A stretch of 64,000 nucleotides of DNA from positions 1 to 64,000 of the forward strand of contig LIDE01000003.1 of NCBI GenBank assembly GCA_001438605.1. The letters are read 5' to 3'. Source of the stretch: SAR92 bacterium BACL16 MAG-120619-bin48 (GTDB lineage Bacteria > Pseudomonadota > Gammaproteobacteria > Pseudomonadales > Porticoccaceae). The position numbers and the translations under genes are program-made. Below the pieces are notes generated by a model that saw nothing but the letters and a program-made list of their open reading frames with translations, made no database searches and had not been told where the DNA came from. Shown here in pieces: positions 38,760-48,531 of this stretch; the stretch's first letter is position 1; each line of letters opens with the position of its first letter.

Positions 38760-40528
38760 TTAGCGTCCCAACTCTGGCGTAACGCGCAATACCTCTTCGA
38801 TGGAGGTGACTCCAGCGGCAACTTTTTCTGCGCCCGCCATGCGCAGCGTTTTCATCCCCTCGCCAATCGCGGCACTGCGAATCTGCTGAATATCTGACTC
38901 GCTGCTGATATGGCTGAGAAGCGTATGGGTAATCGGCATAATTTCATAGATACCCTCGCGCCCTAAGTATCCAGTGTTGCGACACTCTAAACAACCCACC
39001 GGCTGAAATACTGTTGCCGGTGTGGCTAGTTGCGTCGGGCCTGTTAGCTCTTTCCACGCGTCAGTATCACAGGGCACTTCACCGCGGCAGTCGGGGCAAA
39101 GTGTGCGCACGAGGCGCTGCGCCATGACGCCGTTTAATGTGGCCTTAATTAGGTGCGCGGGCATGGCTAAATCCAAGAGACGACTTATCGCTGTAGGGGC
39201 GTCGTTGGTATGCAGCGTTGAGAGCACGAGGTGGCCAGTCAATGCGGCCTGCACGGCCATCTCGGCGGTTGCTCGATCACGAATTTCACCGACCATGATG
39301 ATGTCAGGGTCCTGCCGCATCAACGTGCGAATACCGGCGGCAAAATCAAAGTCGATCGCAGGTTGAATTTGACTCTGATTAAAAGCGTCCACAACCATCT
39401 CGATGGGATCTTCGACGGTGCTCACATTCACGCTATCCGTCGCCAGCTGCTTTAAGGTTGAATAGAGCGTGGTGGTCTTGCCCGACCCTGTGGGCCCAGT
39501 GACCAAGACAATGCCATGGGCGCGTTTGATCATCGATTGCCACTGCTGATAGTCTGAGGCCACAAGGCCTAGTTGAGAAAAGCTGCGCAATAGCACATCA
39601 GGATCAAAAATACGCATCACCAACTTTTCGCCAAATGCAGTTGGCATGGTAGACAGGCGCAGCTCAACTTCGCTGCCGTTCGGCGCCTTGGTTTTAATTC
39701 GACCATCTTGCGGTCGGCGCTTTTCTGCCACATCCATGCGACCCAGAATTTTTAGACGACTGATCATGGCAGTCATAACATTGTCTGGCAACTCGTAGAC
39801 CAAGTGCAGCACGCCATCAATGCGGAAACGCACCTTGCCTTTGCCCCGGCGCGGTTCGAGATGAATATCACTTGCGCGCTGGTCAAAAGCGTATTGCAAA
39901 AGCCAATCGACAATATTGACGATATGCTGATCTTGGGCATCGGCATTTTTCAGTTTGCCCACTTCCAGGAGCTGCTCAAAATTGGCAATACCGGCACCGC
40001 TAACTACGGATGTGCCTGCACCAAAAACCGATTTGGCGAGGGAGTAAAATTCCAGCGTGTACTTTTTGATGTCAGCAGGATTGGCCATCACGCGGCGCAG
40101 GGTGCGCGGCGAGGTTTGCTGAAGGCTCTCCATCCACGCGGTATCAAACGGTTCCATGGTCGCAATCACCAGCGCCTCGCGACTGACCTCAAGGCAGAGA
40201 ATGCCGTAGCGCTTGGCATAGGCAAATGACATAACCGCGGTGACTGCAGGCACTTGATTTTTAAGGGATCTATATGTGCCAAGGGTATCCCTGCTTTTTT
40301 GGCTAACCAGCCACTCAGATAATCAAGATTGAGCGGTGTTTTGTGGCTGCGATGCAGACATTGCTTTGCGGCAATAATTTCTAATGGATGCAGCAGCGCT
40401 TGCTCGCGACTGCGACGCGCGGCGGCAATCTCAACGGCATCACTTTTCTCCAGCACGCCGTCACTGACTAAATCCTTTAAAATTCCGCCAAGATCTAGAC
40501 ATCGCCCTTTTGTCAGCGCCTCTTTCAT
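38760..40528 (-). pseudogene. GspE/PilB-family secretion ATPase, interrupted by a one-base frameshift
   Basis: The C-terminal part (38760-40253) is a type II secretion/type IV pilus assembly ATPase: Walker A TGPTGSGKTTT, Asp box TVEDPIE, Walker B DPDIIMVGEIRD, His box TLHTNDA and a four-Cys zinc region (CPDC ... CLEC). The N-terminal MshEN-like domain (LGGILKDLVSDG ... GIPLAHIDPLK) is in another frame, 40528 to about 40262, with an ATG at 40528 and AGGAG seven bases upstream. One missing base between 40253 and 40262 would join them as DPLK-xx-VPAVTAVM, the family spacing. Either a real lesion, a sequencing indel, or recoding at a five-A run. Rejoined length is about 585 residues. Confidence 0.85.
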
Positions 40529-40718
40529 GGTCAACTCCTGTTGTTGCTCTATCCATAAACTTTAGTACGCTTTGGCAATAGCTGTAGCGCAAATTGGGAT
40601 ATGCGCTACACTCTATTTCACCTGCGGGGGGACGGACGGTTTACAAGCCTGAGAGCAACGACCAAAGACTGTTATCGAAGGAACGAATTTTTATCTCAAC
40701 TTATTTATCACGGTTGCT

Positions 40719-40724
40719 TATAAT
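40719..40724 (+). promoter_or_regulatory. Candidate -10 box of argA
   Basis: A perfect TATAAT ends six bases before the argA ATG. Used as a -10 box, it would start the transcript at or within a few bases of the start codon. No Shine-Dalgarno sequence is present and the -35 region is poor. Confidence 0.35.
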
Positions 40725-40730
40725 CACGCC

Positions 40731-42053
40731 ATGACAACGACTAACTACGTACAATTTTTTCGCGAAACATCGCCCTATATACACGCGCACAGAGGTAAGA
40801 CCTTTGTCATTGCTGTGAGTGGCGATGCCACGTCCCATGCGAACTTCCAGAGCATTGTGCACGACATCGCCCTGCTGCAAAGTTTAGGCGTGCACATTGT
40901 TATGGTGCATGGCGCGCGCCCGCAAATTGAGCAGCGCCTGCAGCAAGCGGGAATAGAAACAGTATTTCGCGAGCAAGTGCGCATAACCGATGGCGCGGCG
41001 ATGCAATGTGTGAAGGAAGCGGTGGGTGCAACGCGCTTTCAAATCGAAGCCGCATTGTCGATGGGGCTTCCCAATTCACCGATGCATGGTGCACGTATTC
41101 GTGTTATTGGCGGCAATTTTATTACTGCAAAACCTGTCGGTGTGCGCGACGGGATAGACTTTCAAAGAGCCGGCGAGATTCGTCGTATTGATCGCAAGGC
41201 GATTCAAGCGCAACTCGAGGGCGGCGCGCTAGTGTTGATTTCGTCCATTGGTTTCTCGCCAACGGGTGAAGCGTTCAATCTTGCCTACCAAGATGTGGCG
41301 ACACAGACGGCGATCGCACTTAAAGCTGAAAAACTGGTGCTTATTACCGAAGCCTCTGGATTGTCAGACCGCGACAATAATTTATTGCGCAATCTCTCGC
41401 TGCCCGAAGTAGCTGATTTACTGTCTACCGTTAAAAAAGAGAGCGGCGCGGAAAGTCAGCGCTATTTACTGACTGGTTCAGCCTATCAGGCATGTCGCAA
41501 TGGCGTCGAGCGCGTGCATATTGTCGGCTGCAATGACGATGGCGCACTGCTGCAGGAGCTATTTACCCGAGAGGGTTGTGGCACCTTGATTATGAAAGAT
41601 CACTCCGAGGTGATTAGGCCAGCCAGTATCGATGACGTGGGCGGTATTCTTGACTTAATTTCGCCTCTTGAGCAGAAGGGCATTTTAGTAAAACGTTCGC
41701 GCGAGCTTCTGGAAACTGAAATATCGCGTTTTATGGTTGTTGTCCATCCTGAGGGCACGCTTATCGGCTGCGCTGCGCTCTATCAGATAGGCGACAGCAA
41801 CACTGGAGAGCTGGCCTGCGTTGCGACACACCCAGAGTTCCACAATCAGGGCATCGCCTCTCGGCTGTTAGCCGCCATTGAAAAAAATGCCGCAGAAATG
41901 GCGATTAAAAAACTGTTTGTTTTAACTACCCAAACTGCCCACTGGTTTCGTGAGCAGGGGTTCGTAGAGGCCGCACTGACCGATCTGCCTGCCGAGCGAC
42001 AGTCGCTTTACAACTATCAGCGCCAGTCTCGTATTTTCAGCAAAGAACTTTAA
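40731..42053 (+). CDS. argA: N-acetylglutamate synthase
   Basis: First step of arginine synthesis, making N-acetylglutamate from acetyl-CoA and glutamate. The N-terminal amino-acid-kinase-like domain (about residues 20-280; VMVHGARPQIE, RVIGGNFITAKPVG) binds the feedback inhibitor arginine in relatives. The C-terminal GNAT acetyltransferase domain (about 295-440) has ELACVATHPEFHNQGIAS as the acetyl-CoA region. Length is 440 residues (E. coli 443). There is no Shine-Dalgarno sequence, and a TATAAT lies six bases before the ATG. Confidence 0.97.
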   Translation: MTTTNYVQFFRETSPYIHAHRGKTFVIAVSGDATSHANFQSIVHDIALLQSLGVHIVMVHGARPQIEQRLQQAGIETVFREQVRITDGAAMQCVKEAVGATRFQIEAALSMGLPNSPMHGARIRVIGGNFITAKPVGVRDGIDFQRAGEIRRIDRKAIQAQLEGGALVLISSIGFSPTGEAFNLAYQDVATQTAIALKAEKLVLITEASGLSDRDNNLLRNLSLPEVADLLSTVKKESGAESQRYLLTGSAYQACRNGVERVHIVGCNDDGALLQELFTREGCGTLIMKDHSEVIRPASIDDVGGILDLISPLEQKGILVKRSRELLETEISRFMVVVHPEGTLIGCAALYQIGDSNTGELACVATHPEFHNQGIASRLLAAIEKNAAEMAIKKLFVLTTQTAHWFREQGFVEAALTDLPAERQSLYNYQRQSRIFSKEL

Positions 42054-42093
42054 GTGCTCAAACTCTAAGTGCTCAAACTTTAAGAGCTTAAAT
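42051..42093 (+). repeat. 15-bp tandem repeat at the argA stop codon
   Basis: Two nearly identical 15-base units (TAAGTGCTCAAACTC and TAAGTGCTCAAACTT) followed by a decayed third (TAAGAGCTTAAAT). The first unit contains the argA stop codon, so each further unit adds another in-frame stop. Confidence 0.85.
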
Positions 42094-42094
42094 A

Positions 42095-42118
42095 GCAGGG
42101 TAGATTTTTCTGCCCTGC
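42095..42118 (+). terminator. Weak hairpin between argA and ilvD
   Basis: GCAGGGTAG pairs with CTGCCCTGC (one G-T wobble) over a six-base A/T-rich loop. No T-run follows, so termination would be incomplete. Confidence 0.35.
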
Positions 42119-42166
42119 GGTTTCTGCTATTCTTGCACACCGTTTATTTATTCACAGAGAAATCAC

Positions 42167-44002
42167 ATGCCAAAGTACAGATCCCACACCACGACACAGG
42201 GCCGCAATATGGCCGGCGCCAGAGCACTGTGGCGCGCAACTGGGATGACGGACGACGACTTCGACAAACCGATGATTGCCATTGCCAACTCGTACACTCA
42301 GTTCGTTCCAGGCCATGTGCACCTAAAGGACCTTGGTGATCTTGTTGCAGGAGAAGTGGCAAAGGCCGGCGGTATCGCACGTGAATTCCACACCATTGCA
42401 GTTGACGATGGTATCGCCATGGGCCACGACGGCATGCTTTATTCACTCCCTTCTCGGGATGTTATCGCCGATTCAGTGGAGTACATGGTTAACGCACACT
42501 GCGCCGATGCGCTGGTCTGCATTTCTAACTGCGACAAAATTACTCCCGGCATGTTAATGGCGGCAATGCGCCTCAATATTCCGACCATTTTTGTCTCGGG
42601 CGGGCCAATGGAGGCCGGCAAGACTAAACTGTCTGAGCATAAACTCGACTTAGTCGATGCCATGGTTATTGCCGTAGACGACAATGCCAGCGACGAGAAA
42701 GTGGCTGAATATGAGCGATCGGCCTGTCCTACCTGCGGTTCCTGCTCCGGTATGTTTACGGCGAATTCGATGAATTGTCTGACCGAGGCGTTGGGTCTAT
42801 CACTGCCGGGCAACGGCACTGTGCTGGCTACCCACTCGGATCGGCGGGAACTGTTCCTTGAGGCCGGCCGCACGATCGTGAACATGGCAAGGAAGCATTA
42901 CGAATCGGATGACTACTCTGTGCTGCCGCGCTCTATTGCTAACTTTAAAGCATTTGAAAACGCGATGACGCTCGATATCTGCATGGGTGGCTCGACCAAT
43001 ACTATTTTGCATCTGCTTGCCGCTGTGCAAGAAGCGGGCATTGACTTCACCATGGCGGATATCGATCGCTTGTCACGGGTTGTGCCGCAGCTGTGCAAGG
43101 TCGCGCCGAGCACGCCGGAGTACCATGTTGAAGACGTGCACCGCGCCGGCGGCATTATGGGTATTTTAGCTGAGCTGGATCGCGCAGGGTTGATTCATAA
43201 TGATCTACCCACTGTCCATTCGCCATCGCTGAGAGATGCCCTTGATAAGTGGGATATTGTCAGCGGTCACGTAAGTGACGCTGTGAAAACTTTTTATAAA
43301 GCCGGTCCTGCGGGGATCCCTACGCAAACAGCCTTTAGTCAAAGCACGCGCTGGCCATCCTTGGACGCCGACCGGGAAAAGGGGTGTATTCGCAACCTTG
43401 AGAATGCCTTTAGTCTTGAAGGTGGTCTGGCCGTACTCACAGGAAACTTAGCACCGGATGGCTGTGTGGTGAAAACATCGGGCGTCGATGAGTCGATTCA
43501 TGTCTTTGCAGGACCCGCGTACATCACAGAAAGCCAAGACGAAGCCGTCGAAGCCATTTTGCAGGACCGAGTAAAAGCGGGAGATGTTGTTATCGTTCGT
43601 TACGAAGGTCCACGAGGTGGGCCCGGCATGCAGGAAATGCTCTACCCGACCAGCTACATTAAGTCGAAGAATCTGGGCAAGGCCTGTGCGTTGATCACAG
43701 ACGGGCGTTTCTCCGGCGGGACATCGGGGTTATCCATCGGTCACGTATCGCCAGAGGCAGGCGCTGGGGGCAATATTGGGTTGGTGCGCCAGGGTGACAT
43801 TATCCGCATCGATATTCCTAATCGCAGCATTAACGTGCTGGTCTCCGATACTGAACTGGCAGCGAGACGTGAGGCACAAAACGCCATCGGCTGGCAGCCC
43901 GCCGTTGAAAGACCGCGCAAAGTATCCGCATCACTGAGGGCTTACGCTAAGTTAGCGACAAGTGCTGACAAAGGCGCTGTGCGAGATTTATCCCAGCTGT
44001 GA
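42167..44002 (+). CDS. ilvD: Dihydroxy-acid dehydratase
   Basis: Iron-sulfur enzyme of isoleucine and valine synthesis that dehydrates 2,3-dihydroxy-acids to 2-oxo acids, which IlvE (about 6.4 kb away) aminates. Cluster cysteines lie in [12 protein letters not shown] and [18 protein letters not shown]; the C-terminal [10 protein letters not shown] motif is present. Length is 611 residues (E. coli 616). An AGAG stretch precedes the ATG. A terminator lies about 140 bases after the stop. Confidence 0.97.
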   Translation: MPKYRSHTTTQGRNMAGARALWRATGMTDDDFDKPMIAIANSYTQFVPGHVHLKDLGDLVAGEVAKAGGIAREFHTIAVDDGIAMGHDGMLYSLPSRDVIADSVEYMVNAHCADALVCISNCDKITPGMLMAAMRLNIPTIFVSGGPMEAGKTKLSEHKLDLVDAMVIAVDDNASDEKVAEYERSACPTCGSCSGMFTANSMNCLTEALGLSLPGNGTVLATHSDRRELFLEAGRTIVNMARKHYESDDYSVLPRSIANFKAFENAMTLDICMGGSTNTILHLLAAVQEAGIDFTMADIDRLSRVVPQLCKVAPSTPEYHVEDVHRAGGIMGILAELDRAGLIHNDLPTVHSPSLRDALDKWDIVSGHVSDAVKTFYKAGPAGIPTQTAFSQSTRWPSLDADREKGCIRNLENAFSLEGGLAVLTGNLAPDGCVVKTSGVDESIHVFAGPAYITESQDEAVEAILQDRVKAGDVVIVRYEGPRGGPGMQEMLYPTSYIKSKNLGKACALITDGRFSGGTSGLSIGHVSPEAGAGGNIGLVRQGDIIRIDIPNRSINVLVSDTELAARREAQNAIGWQPAVERPRKVSASLRAYAKLATSADKGAVRDLSQL

Positions 44003-44080
44003 GGGTGAATCCTGCGGTTGTCCGGTCGACGATGTGTGTTTAAGCGTCAACTGGACAGCAGGGAGAGCTGGAGTGGCAAA

Positions 44081-44110
44081 GAGAGGGAATTAGAGAGGGA
44101 ATTAGAGAGA
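44081..44110 (+). repeat. 12-bp tandem repeat after ilvD
   Basis: GAGAGGGAATTA occurs twice in direct succession, then a partial third copy (GAGAGA). It lies in the ilvD 3' region, before the terminator. No gene is seen in this stretch. Confidence 0.85.
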
Positions 44111-44139
44111 TATTGAAAGAAAGCGAGTTCGAATCAAAA

Positions 44140-44173
44140 AAAAGCCCGGTAGTCTCTCGACACCGGGCTTTTT
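44140..44173. terminator. Bidirectional intrinsic terminator between ilvD and the TonB2 operon
   Basis: AAAAGCCCGGT pairs with ACCGGGCTTTT over a loop, flanked by an A-run and a T-run, so it can serve ilvD (+) and the TonB2 operon (-). Confidence 0.9.
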
Positions 44174-44196
44174 AATGTTACTTGCTTGAGGCTATA

Positions 44197-45561
44197 TTAA
44201 CCCTTCTTGCAACTGGGCACAGCGGCCCCTACCTTACGTAACTTATCCAAACGGTCACCTTCAGCTTCCGCGTACTTAATCCACTGTCGTGGGTAGCGCT
44301 TGCTCTTCTCATCTGTGGCCACTTTTATCGAAGACCCAAACGCTTTGATCGCGTCCGAGTAACAATGCAAGTTAATCAGGGCGTTGCCCATAATCAGATA
44401 ATTAGACTCTGGACGCTTCATGCCACCTTTTTTGGCGGCGCGATCAGCTGCGCGATACGCTTCGGTGTCTCGGCCGAGATCCAGATAAATGCCCGCAAGA
44501 CGCGCCTGCAAATTACCTGTATCGGCTTTCTTTGATGCACTTTCAAGCGCGGTTACCGCCTTCTGTAAGTCTTTTGATTGGTACCAAGCGGTGCCCAAGA
44601 CCTCAAGATTTTTAGCGCTGCGAGTGATAATACCGTCCTTCATACCCTTTTCGATGATCTTGGCGGCGCGGTAAGGCACTTCAGCACCGAGGTACATGTA
44701 CGCCATACTCATAACTTGACTCTCGGTTTCCAGCTGGTTGTTTAAATAAACAACCTCTGTAGCAACCAATCGGTCTGTTTCACGCTCTTGCTCACCGTAC
44801 ATACCGCCCAGCTGACGCCAGTAGGTCCACTTTGGGTAGTGCTTGACCATTTTCTCTAGGATAGATGTAACTTTTGGGTAGTTACCTTTCTCGTAGTAGA
44901 GAACGCGCTGAAGTCCCCACCAGCCTTCCTTCGGCAAAATATCTTTGCTTTCAACATCGGCAATGGCTTCTTCAACAAAACGCAGCGATTCTTTTTTGCG
45001 GTCGAGCTGGTAGTAAATCTGAGCCAGTAGCATCTTTGCATCAGCGCCGACGATAGTTGACTCTTTCATCCAAGCTTCGAGCTGCAGCGCCGCATTGCGA
45101 TAGTCTTCCTGCACAGTGTAGAGCTGGGCAAGTGTGTAGCGCGTGTCTAACTTCAACTCTGGCGGTGTGCCAACGCCGTCTACAACTTTCTTGTAGGAGC
45201 GAATCGCGTTGTTGTAATCGTCTAGCGAGTAATAAACATAGGCCTGAAACTTCCAGACTTGTGTCTGCTCGTAGTCGCTTTTACAGGTTTTTGAGTTGGC
45301 TTCAATCTCTTTCAACAAAACCAGTGAGCCTTTCCAGTTCTCCGCCTCAAGATCTGGCTGAACTTTCTCAAGCGCTTTACCACAGGTTGCGCCAACGGAT
45401 TGACGCTGACGCGTCTGCACATTCTTGTACTTTGGCTCCGGCTTTTCGTCTTCAGCAAAAGCTGACGCGCTGGTAACAACCTGAGGCGCAACCACGGCTA
45501 CAAACAACGGCATTAAAAAAGCAGCGCCGACTGCGGCTAGAAATTTTGTGCTTCTAGACAT
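44197..45561 (-). CDS. TPR protein of the TonB2/TtpC operon
   Basis: Signal peptide (FLAAVGAAFLMPLFVAVVAP ... AFAED) followed by an all-helical protein with at least five tetratricopeptide-like repeats (for example AYVYYSLDDYNNAIRSYKKV and AGIYLDLGRDTEAYRAADRA), 454 residues. It is last in the TonB2 operon, a position where TPR proteins are found in other TtpC clusters; it presumably acts in the periplasm as a scaffold for the transducer. The start has two adjacent ATGs (45564 and 45561) after AAGGAGTCC; the second has the better spacing. Confidence 0.88.
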   Translation of the reverse strand: MSRSTKFLAAVGAAFLMPLFVAVVAPQVVTSASAFAEDEKPEPKYKNVQTRQRQSVGATCGKALEKVQPDLEAENWKGSLVLLKEIEANSKTCKSDYEQTQVWKFQAYVYYSLDDYNNAIRSYKKVVDGVGTPPELKLDTRYTLAQLYTVQEDYRNAALQLEAWMKESTIVGADAKMLLAQIYYQLDRKKESLRFVEEAIADVESKDILPKEGWWGLQRVLYYEKGNYPKVTSILEKMVKHYPKWTYWRQLGGMYGEQERETDRLVATEVVYLNNQLETESQVMSMAYMYLGAEVPYRAAKIIEKGMKDGIITRSAKNLEVLGTAWYQSKDLQKAVTALESASKKADTGNLQARLAGIYLDLGRDTEAYRAADRAAKKGGMKRPESNYLIMGNALINLHCYSDAIKAFGSSIKVATDEKSKRYPRQWIKYAEAEGDRLDKLRKVGAAVPSCKKG

Positions 45562-45571
45562 CATGGACTCC

Positions 45572-46180
45572 TTATTTCGCCATTTGGAACGTAAATTTAT
45601 ACAAAACACCGGGCACTTCTTGACCGATACCATCAACAACACGGGGGTTGTACTTGAGCTTACTTGCGGCCTTTAACGCTGCCTTACCAAAGCCCCAGCC
45701 CTCTGGGAATTCTTCGATCAGGATAGGGTCGCGGGTGCCACCCGTCGTGGTAATAATCACTTCAATTACCGCGTACCCCTCTTTGCCGCGAGTCTGTGCT
45801 CTACGCGGATACTCTGGCTGTGGCACATAGACAGGAATATAGTCTGAGTCCCGCGCAAAACCGCCAGTACCACTCAACTTTAAGTTCGCATTGGCAGCAG
45901 GCGCGGCCATGCTTATCGCGTTTTCTGGAACTTCAAACTCAATGTTGTCGTCAGGAAGATCCGGTGGTGGAGTCTCGGGATCTTCGGGTTTTTCAATTTG
46001 AGTCTGCTTGACGTTTTCAGTCAAATCACGATCGACTTGAACGAATTCAGGAATCTTAATCGCTTCCTTTTCATCCAAATCTTTGTTGCCCGAGTCGATT
46101 AACTTATACATTAATATGATCAATGCAAAAGTAACTAGGACCCCAAGTGCAGCAGATATAGCAACTCTGATAACGGCCAT
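45572..46180 (-). CDS. tonB2: TonB2-type energy transducer
   Basis: Carries proton-motive energy from ExbB/ExbD to outer-membrane receptors. It has a single N-terminal membrane helix (about residues 5-25), a short Pro/Glu/Asp linker (EKPEDPETPPPDLPDD) and a C-terminal TonB domain with YPRRAQTRGKEGYAVIEV. At 202 residues it is shorter than classical TonB, as expected for the TonB2 class. The membrane helix has no His like the one in E. coli TonB. It lies 10 bases after exbD. Confidence 0.93.
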   Translation of the reverse strand: MAVIRVAISAALGVLVTFALIILMYKLIDSGNKDLDEKEAIKIPEFVQVDRDLTENVKQTQIEKPEDPETPPPDLPDDNIEFEVPENAISMAAPAANANLKLSGTGGFARDSDYIPVYVPQPEYPRRAQTRGKEGYAVIEVIITTTGGTRDPILIEEFPEGWGFGKAALKAASKLKYNPRVVDGIGQEVPGVLYKFTFQMAK

Positions 46181-46190
46181 ACTTATTAAC

Positions 46191-46595
46191 TCAGTCTTGT
46201 TCTACTGAAATTGCCACCGGGCGGATCCCAATGTCTGTTGCGACATCAGCGACTTTGGCGACGACTTCAATATTCGATTCATTGTCGGCTTGGATAACCA
46301 TGCCGCCCTTTGGGTTTTCGTTGTAAAGTCTGCTTAAATTAATCTTTAAGGCAGTTACTTCAACACGCTTCTTATCGATCCAGATTTCATTGTTTTCAGT
46401 AACAGCTACCAATATACCCACTTTTTTGTAGGGATCTGCCGTTTCAGCGTAAACTTTATTGATGTCTACGCCCGGCAACTTGATAAACGATGCGGTAACA
46501 ATGAAAAAGATCAGCATGATAAAAACCACGTCTAGCATTGGCGTGAGGTCAATAGCCTCGCCCTGCGGTTGTGATCTGTTTGTTCTATTGCGCAT
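46191..46595 (-). CDS. exbD2: ExbD-type proton-channel subunit
   Basis: 134 residues with a short cytoplasmic tail, one membrane helix with the conserved proton-carrying Asp22 (LTPMLDVVFIML) and a periplasmic ExbD/TolR domain. It works with the ExbB-type proteins encoded just upstream to energise TonB2. Confidence 0.95.
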   Translation of the reverse strand: MRNRTNRSQPQGEAIDLTPMLDVVFIMLIFFIVTASFIKLPGVDINKVYAETADPYKKVGILVAVTENNEIWIDKKRVEVTALKINLSRLYNENPKGGMVIQADNESNIEVVAKVADVATDIGIRPVAISVEQD

Positions 46596-46634
46596 AGTGT
46601 TCTCTCACAGAGACAAATCTCCGATCAGTTACAG

Positions 46635-47159
46635 TTAGTGGTCCATAGTCAGGTGATCTTCCAGAAGATGCTTCTCTCTCTCGGCTGAGCGTTCGACATA
46701 GGTCATGCCAAACACGCCTGAAAGGGCGGCAACCATGCCCGACATTGTCGGTACAGTTGCCTGAGAAACACCGCCGGCCATCGCCTTCGCGTCGCCACCA
46801 CCGGTAAATGCCATAACGTCAAACACGACGATCATGCCTGTCACTGTACCTAGCAAACCAAACAGCGGCGCTAGCGCGACCAATGTTTTGATCATCATGA
46901 GGTTGTTGTCGATTTTGACACTCACTTCAGAGATCAATTTCTCGCGAATCTGGTGGGCGCGCTTCGACGTTCTCTCAGATCGCGCCTCCCAAACATCGAG
47001 TGCAGCTTGAACATCGTTGCTGACGCTAGATTTGAGATACCACATGCGCTCAAAGAGGAGAGTCCACATTACGAACAGCAGGACAACAATCGCCCAAAGG
47101 ACTGTGCCGCCTGAATCCATAAACTTTCCAACTTCTGCAAGAGTATCAACAAAGAACAT
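46635..47159 (-). CDS. exbB2: ExbB/TolQ/MotA-family subunit (ExbB2)
   Basis: 174 residues with three membrane segments: an N-terminal helix (TVLWAIVVLLFVMWTLLF) and two C-terminal helices containing the family motif ALAPLFGLLGTVTGMI. This is the short ExbB of the TonB2 cluster. It lies two bases after the ttpC stop. Confidence 0.95.
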   Translation of the reverse strand: MFFVDTLAEVGKFMDSGGTVLWAIVVLLFVMWTLLFERMWYLKSSVSNDVQAALDVWEARSERTSKRAHQIREKLISEVSVKIDNNLMMIKTLVALAPLFGLLGTVTGMIVVFDVMAFTGGGDAKAMAGGVSQATVPTMSGMVAALSGVFGMTYVERSAEREKHLLEDHLTMDH

Positions 47160-47160
47160 G

Positions 47161-48531
47161 TCAGTGACCCTCTACTGAACCAGCAACAATGCCCGCACTC
47201 TGCTCTTCGAGAACATGAAGAACGTTCTGCGCTTTGCCATTGATCAGTGTGTGCATTAACACGGTAGGAATAGCCACTACCAGACCCTGTACTGTGGTGA
47301 TAAGCGCTTGTGAGATACCGCCGGCCATGGCCTTAGGATCGCCTGCACCAAACAGTGTAATCATCTGGAAGGTGATAATCATACCGGTCACTGTACCCAA
47401 CAGACCTAACAGCGGGGCAACCATGGCGATAATCTTCAACAGACTGAGACCAGACTCAATGGCGGGACGCTCTTTGAGAACGGCTTCATGCAGCTTCAGC
47501 TCGAGCGACTCTGGATCAAGTCCAGGATTTGCTTTTGCTACAGCAAGTACACGACCCAATGGGTTATCAAGAGTAGATGAAGCTGGATTCTTGAGCTGTG
47601 ATGCAACTTTTGATGACATTCCCTGGAGCACGATAAAGCGCCAGATTGCCAGAAGGATCGCAACAAAGAATACGCCTGTGATCACGTAACCAACGATACC
47701 ACCAAACTGCCAGCGCTCGTAAAGAGTCGGAGCGTTGATAAGGGCGCGGAGTAACCCGCCACCCAGCGGACCTGTTGGGTCGAGACCTACTTTAGTAAAG
47801 CCGTCTGTGGCTGCTTGTAAATCGGCAGCGCTGCCTTGGTGATCTGATGGCTGACGCGCAAGCTCAGATACAAGACCGTTTTCTGGGCTGTACTCAAGGT
47901 AAGTGCCATTGGCGACTAAGTTGTAGGTACCGATACGCACAACTTCCATCTCTGCCTGCTCGCCGTTAGCCAGCAAAACATTGCGGTTGAAACGAACCAC
48001 ACGGCCACTTTCAATCATTTCGCGCTGCTGCTCGTACCACAGCTTTTCGATATCAGTGATAGACGGTAGGCGCGTGTCGCTGCTCATTTTGGCAATAAGT
48101 TCGTCGAGGAACTCTGTACGGCCAGGGATCTGAGCACTGACAACTGACTGCGTCAGGTTGGCGCGGATATCGCCCGCTGCACCAGTCAAATGACCGAACA
48201 GCTCCTTCAGTGAGCCGAGACGCTTGTCACGCTGCTCACGCAGTGCGGTTAGCTTGAGCTCGTTGTCGCGAATATTTTGCTCGAGACGGTCAGAGCGACG
48301 CTCTTCAGCAGTCTTACTGTTTTTAGCGTTGGTCAACTCTGTCGCTTGCTGACGCTGATCACGCTTAAAGGCTGCTTCGCGGTCGCGGTACTCTTTTGAT
48401 TCTGCAATCTTTGAGCTTTGGATCATGTCCAACAACTCAGAAAGACTCTTTGCGTCCTGTGCCATGGCTGGCATGCTCATCGCTGCAGCAGCTATAAAAG
48501 CGGCACAAACTTTAACGAATTTCATATTCAT
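47161..48531 (-). CDS. ttpC: TtpC: ExbB-like protein with a periplasmic coiled-coil domain
   Basis: 456 residues. A signal sequence (ending AMAQD), a long charged coiled-coil region (about 30-130), a middle domain and a C-terminal TolQ/ExbB domain (about 270-450) with MVAPLLGLLGTVTGMI. This is the layout of TtpC, which in Vibrio is required in addition to ExbB2 for TonB2-dependent uptake. It overlaps the DUF3450 gene by four bases (ATGA), so translation is probably coupled. Confidence 0.94.
   Translation of the reverse strand: MNMKFVKVCAAFIAAAAMSMPAMAQDAKSLSELLDMIQSSKIAESKEYRDREAAFKRDQRQQATELTNAKNSKTAEERRSDRLEQNIRDNELKLTALREQRDKRLGSLKELFGHLTGAAGDIRANLTQSVVSAQIPGRTEFLDELIAKMSSDTRLPSITDIEKLWYEQQREMIESGRVVRFNRNVLLANGEQAEMEVVRIGTYNLVANGTYLEYSPENGLVSELARQPSDHQGSAADLQAATDGFTKVGLDPTGPLGGGLLRALINAPTLYERWQFGGIVGYVITGVFFVAILLAIWRFIVLQGMSSKVASQLKNPASSTLDNPLGRVLAVAKANPGLDPESLELKLHEAVLKERPAIESGLSLLKIIAMVAPLLGLLGTVTGMIITFQMITLFGAGDPKAMAGGISQALITTVQGLVVAIPTVLMHTLINGKAQNVLHVLEEQSAGIVAGSVEGH

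Noticed and set aside
40166-40534. 122-codon frame upstream of the GspE/PilB ATPase as a separate small gene
   Set aside because: Its first 90 or so residues are the N-terminal domain of the ATPase; the remainder is out-of-frame overlap. It is treated as the first part of one frameshifted gene.
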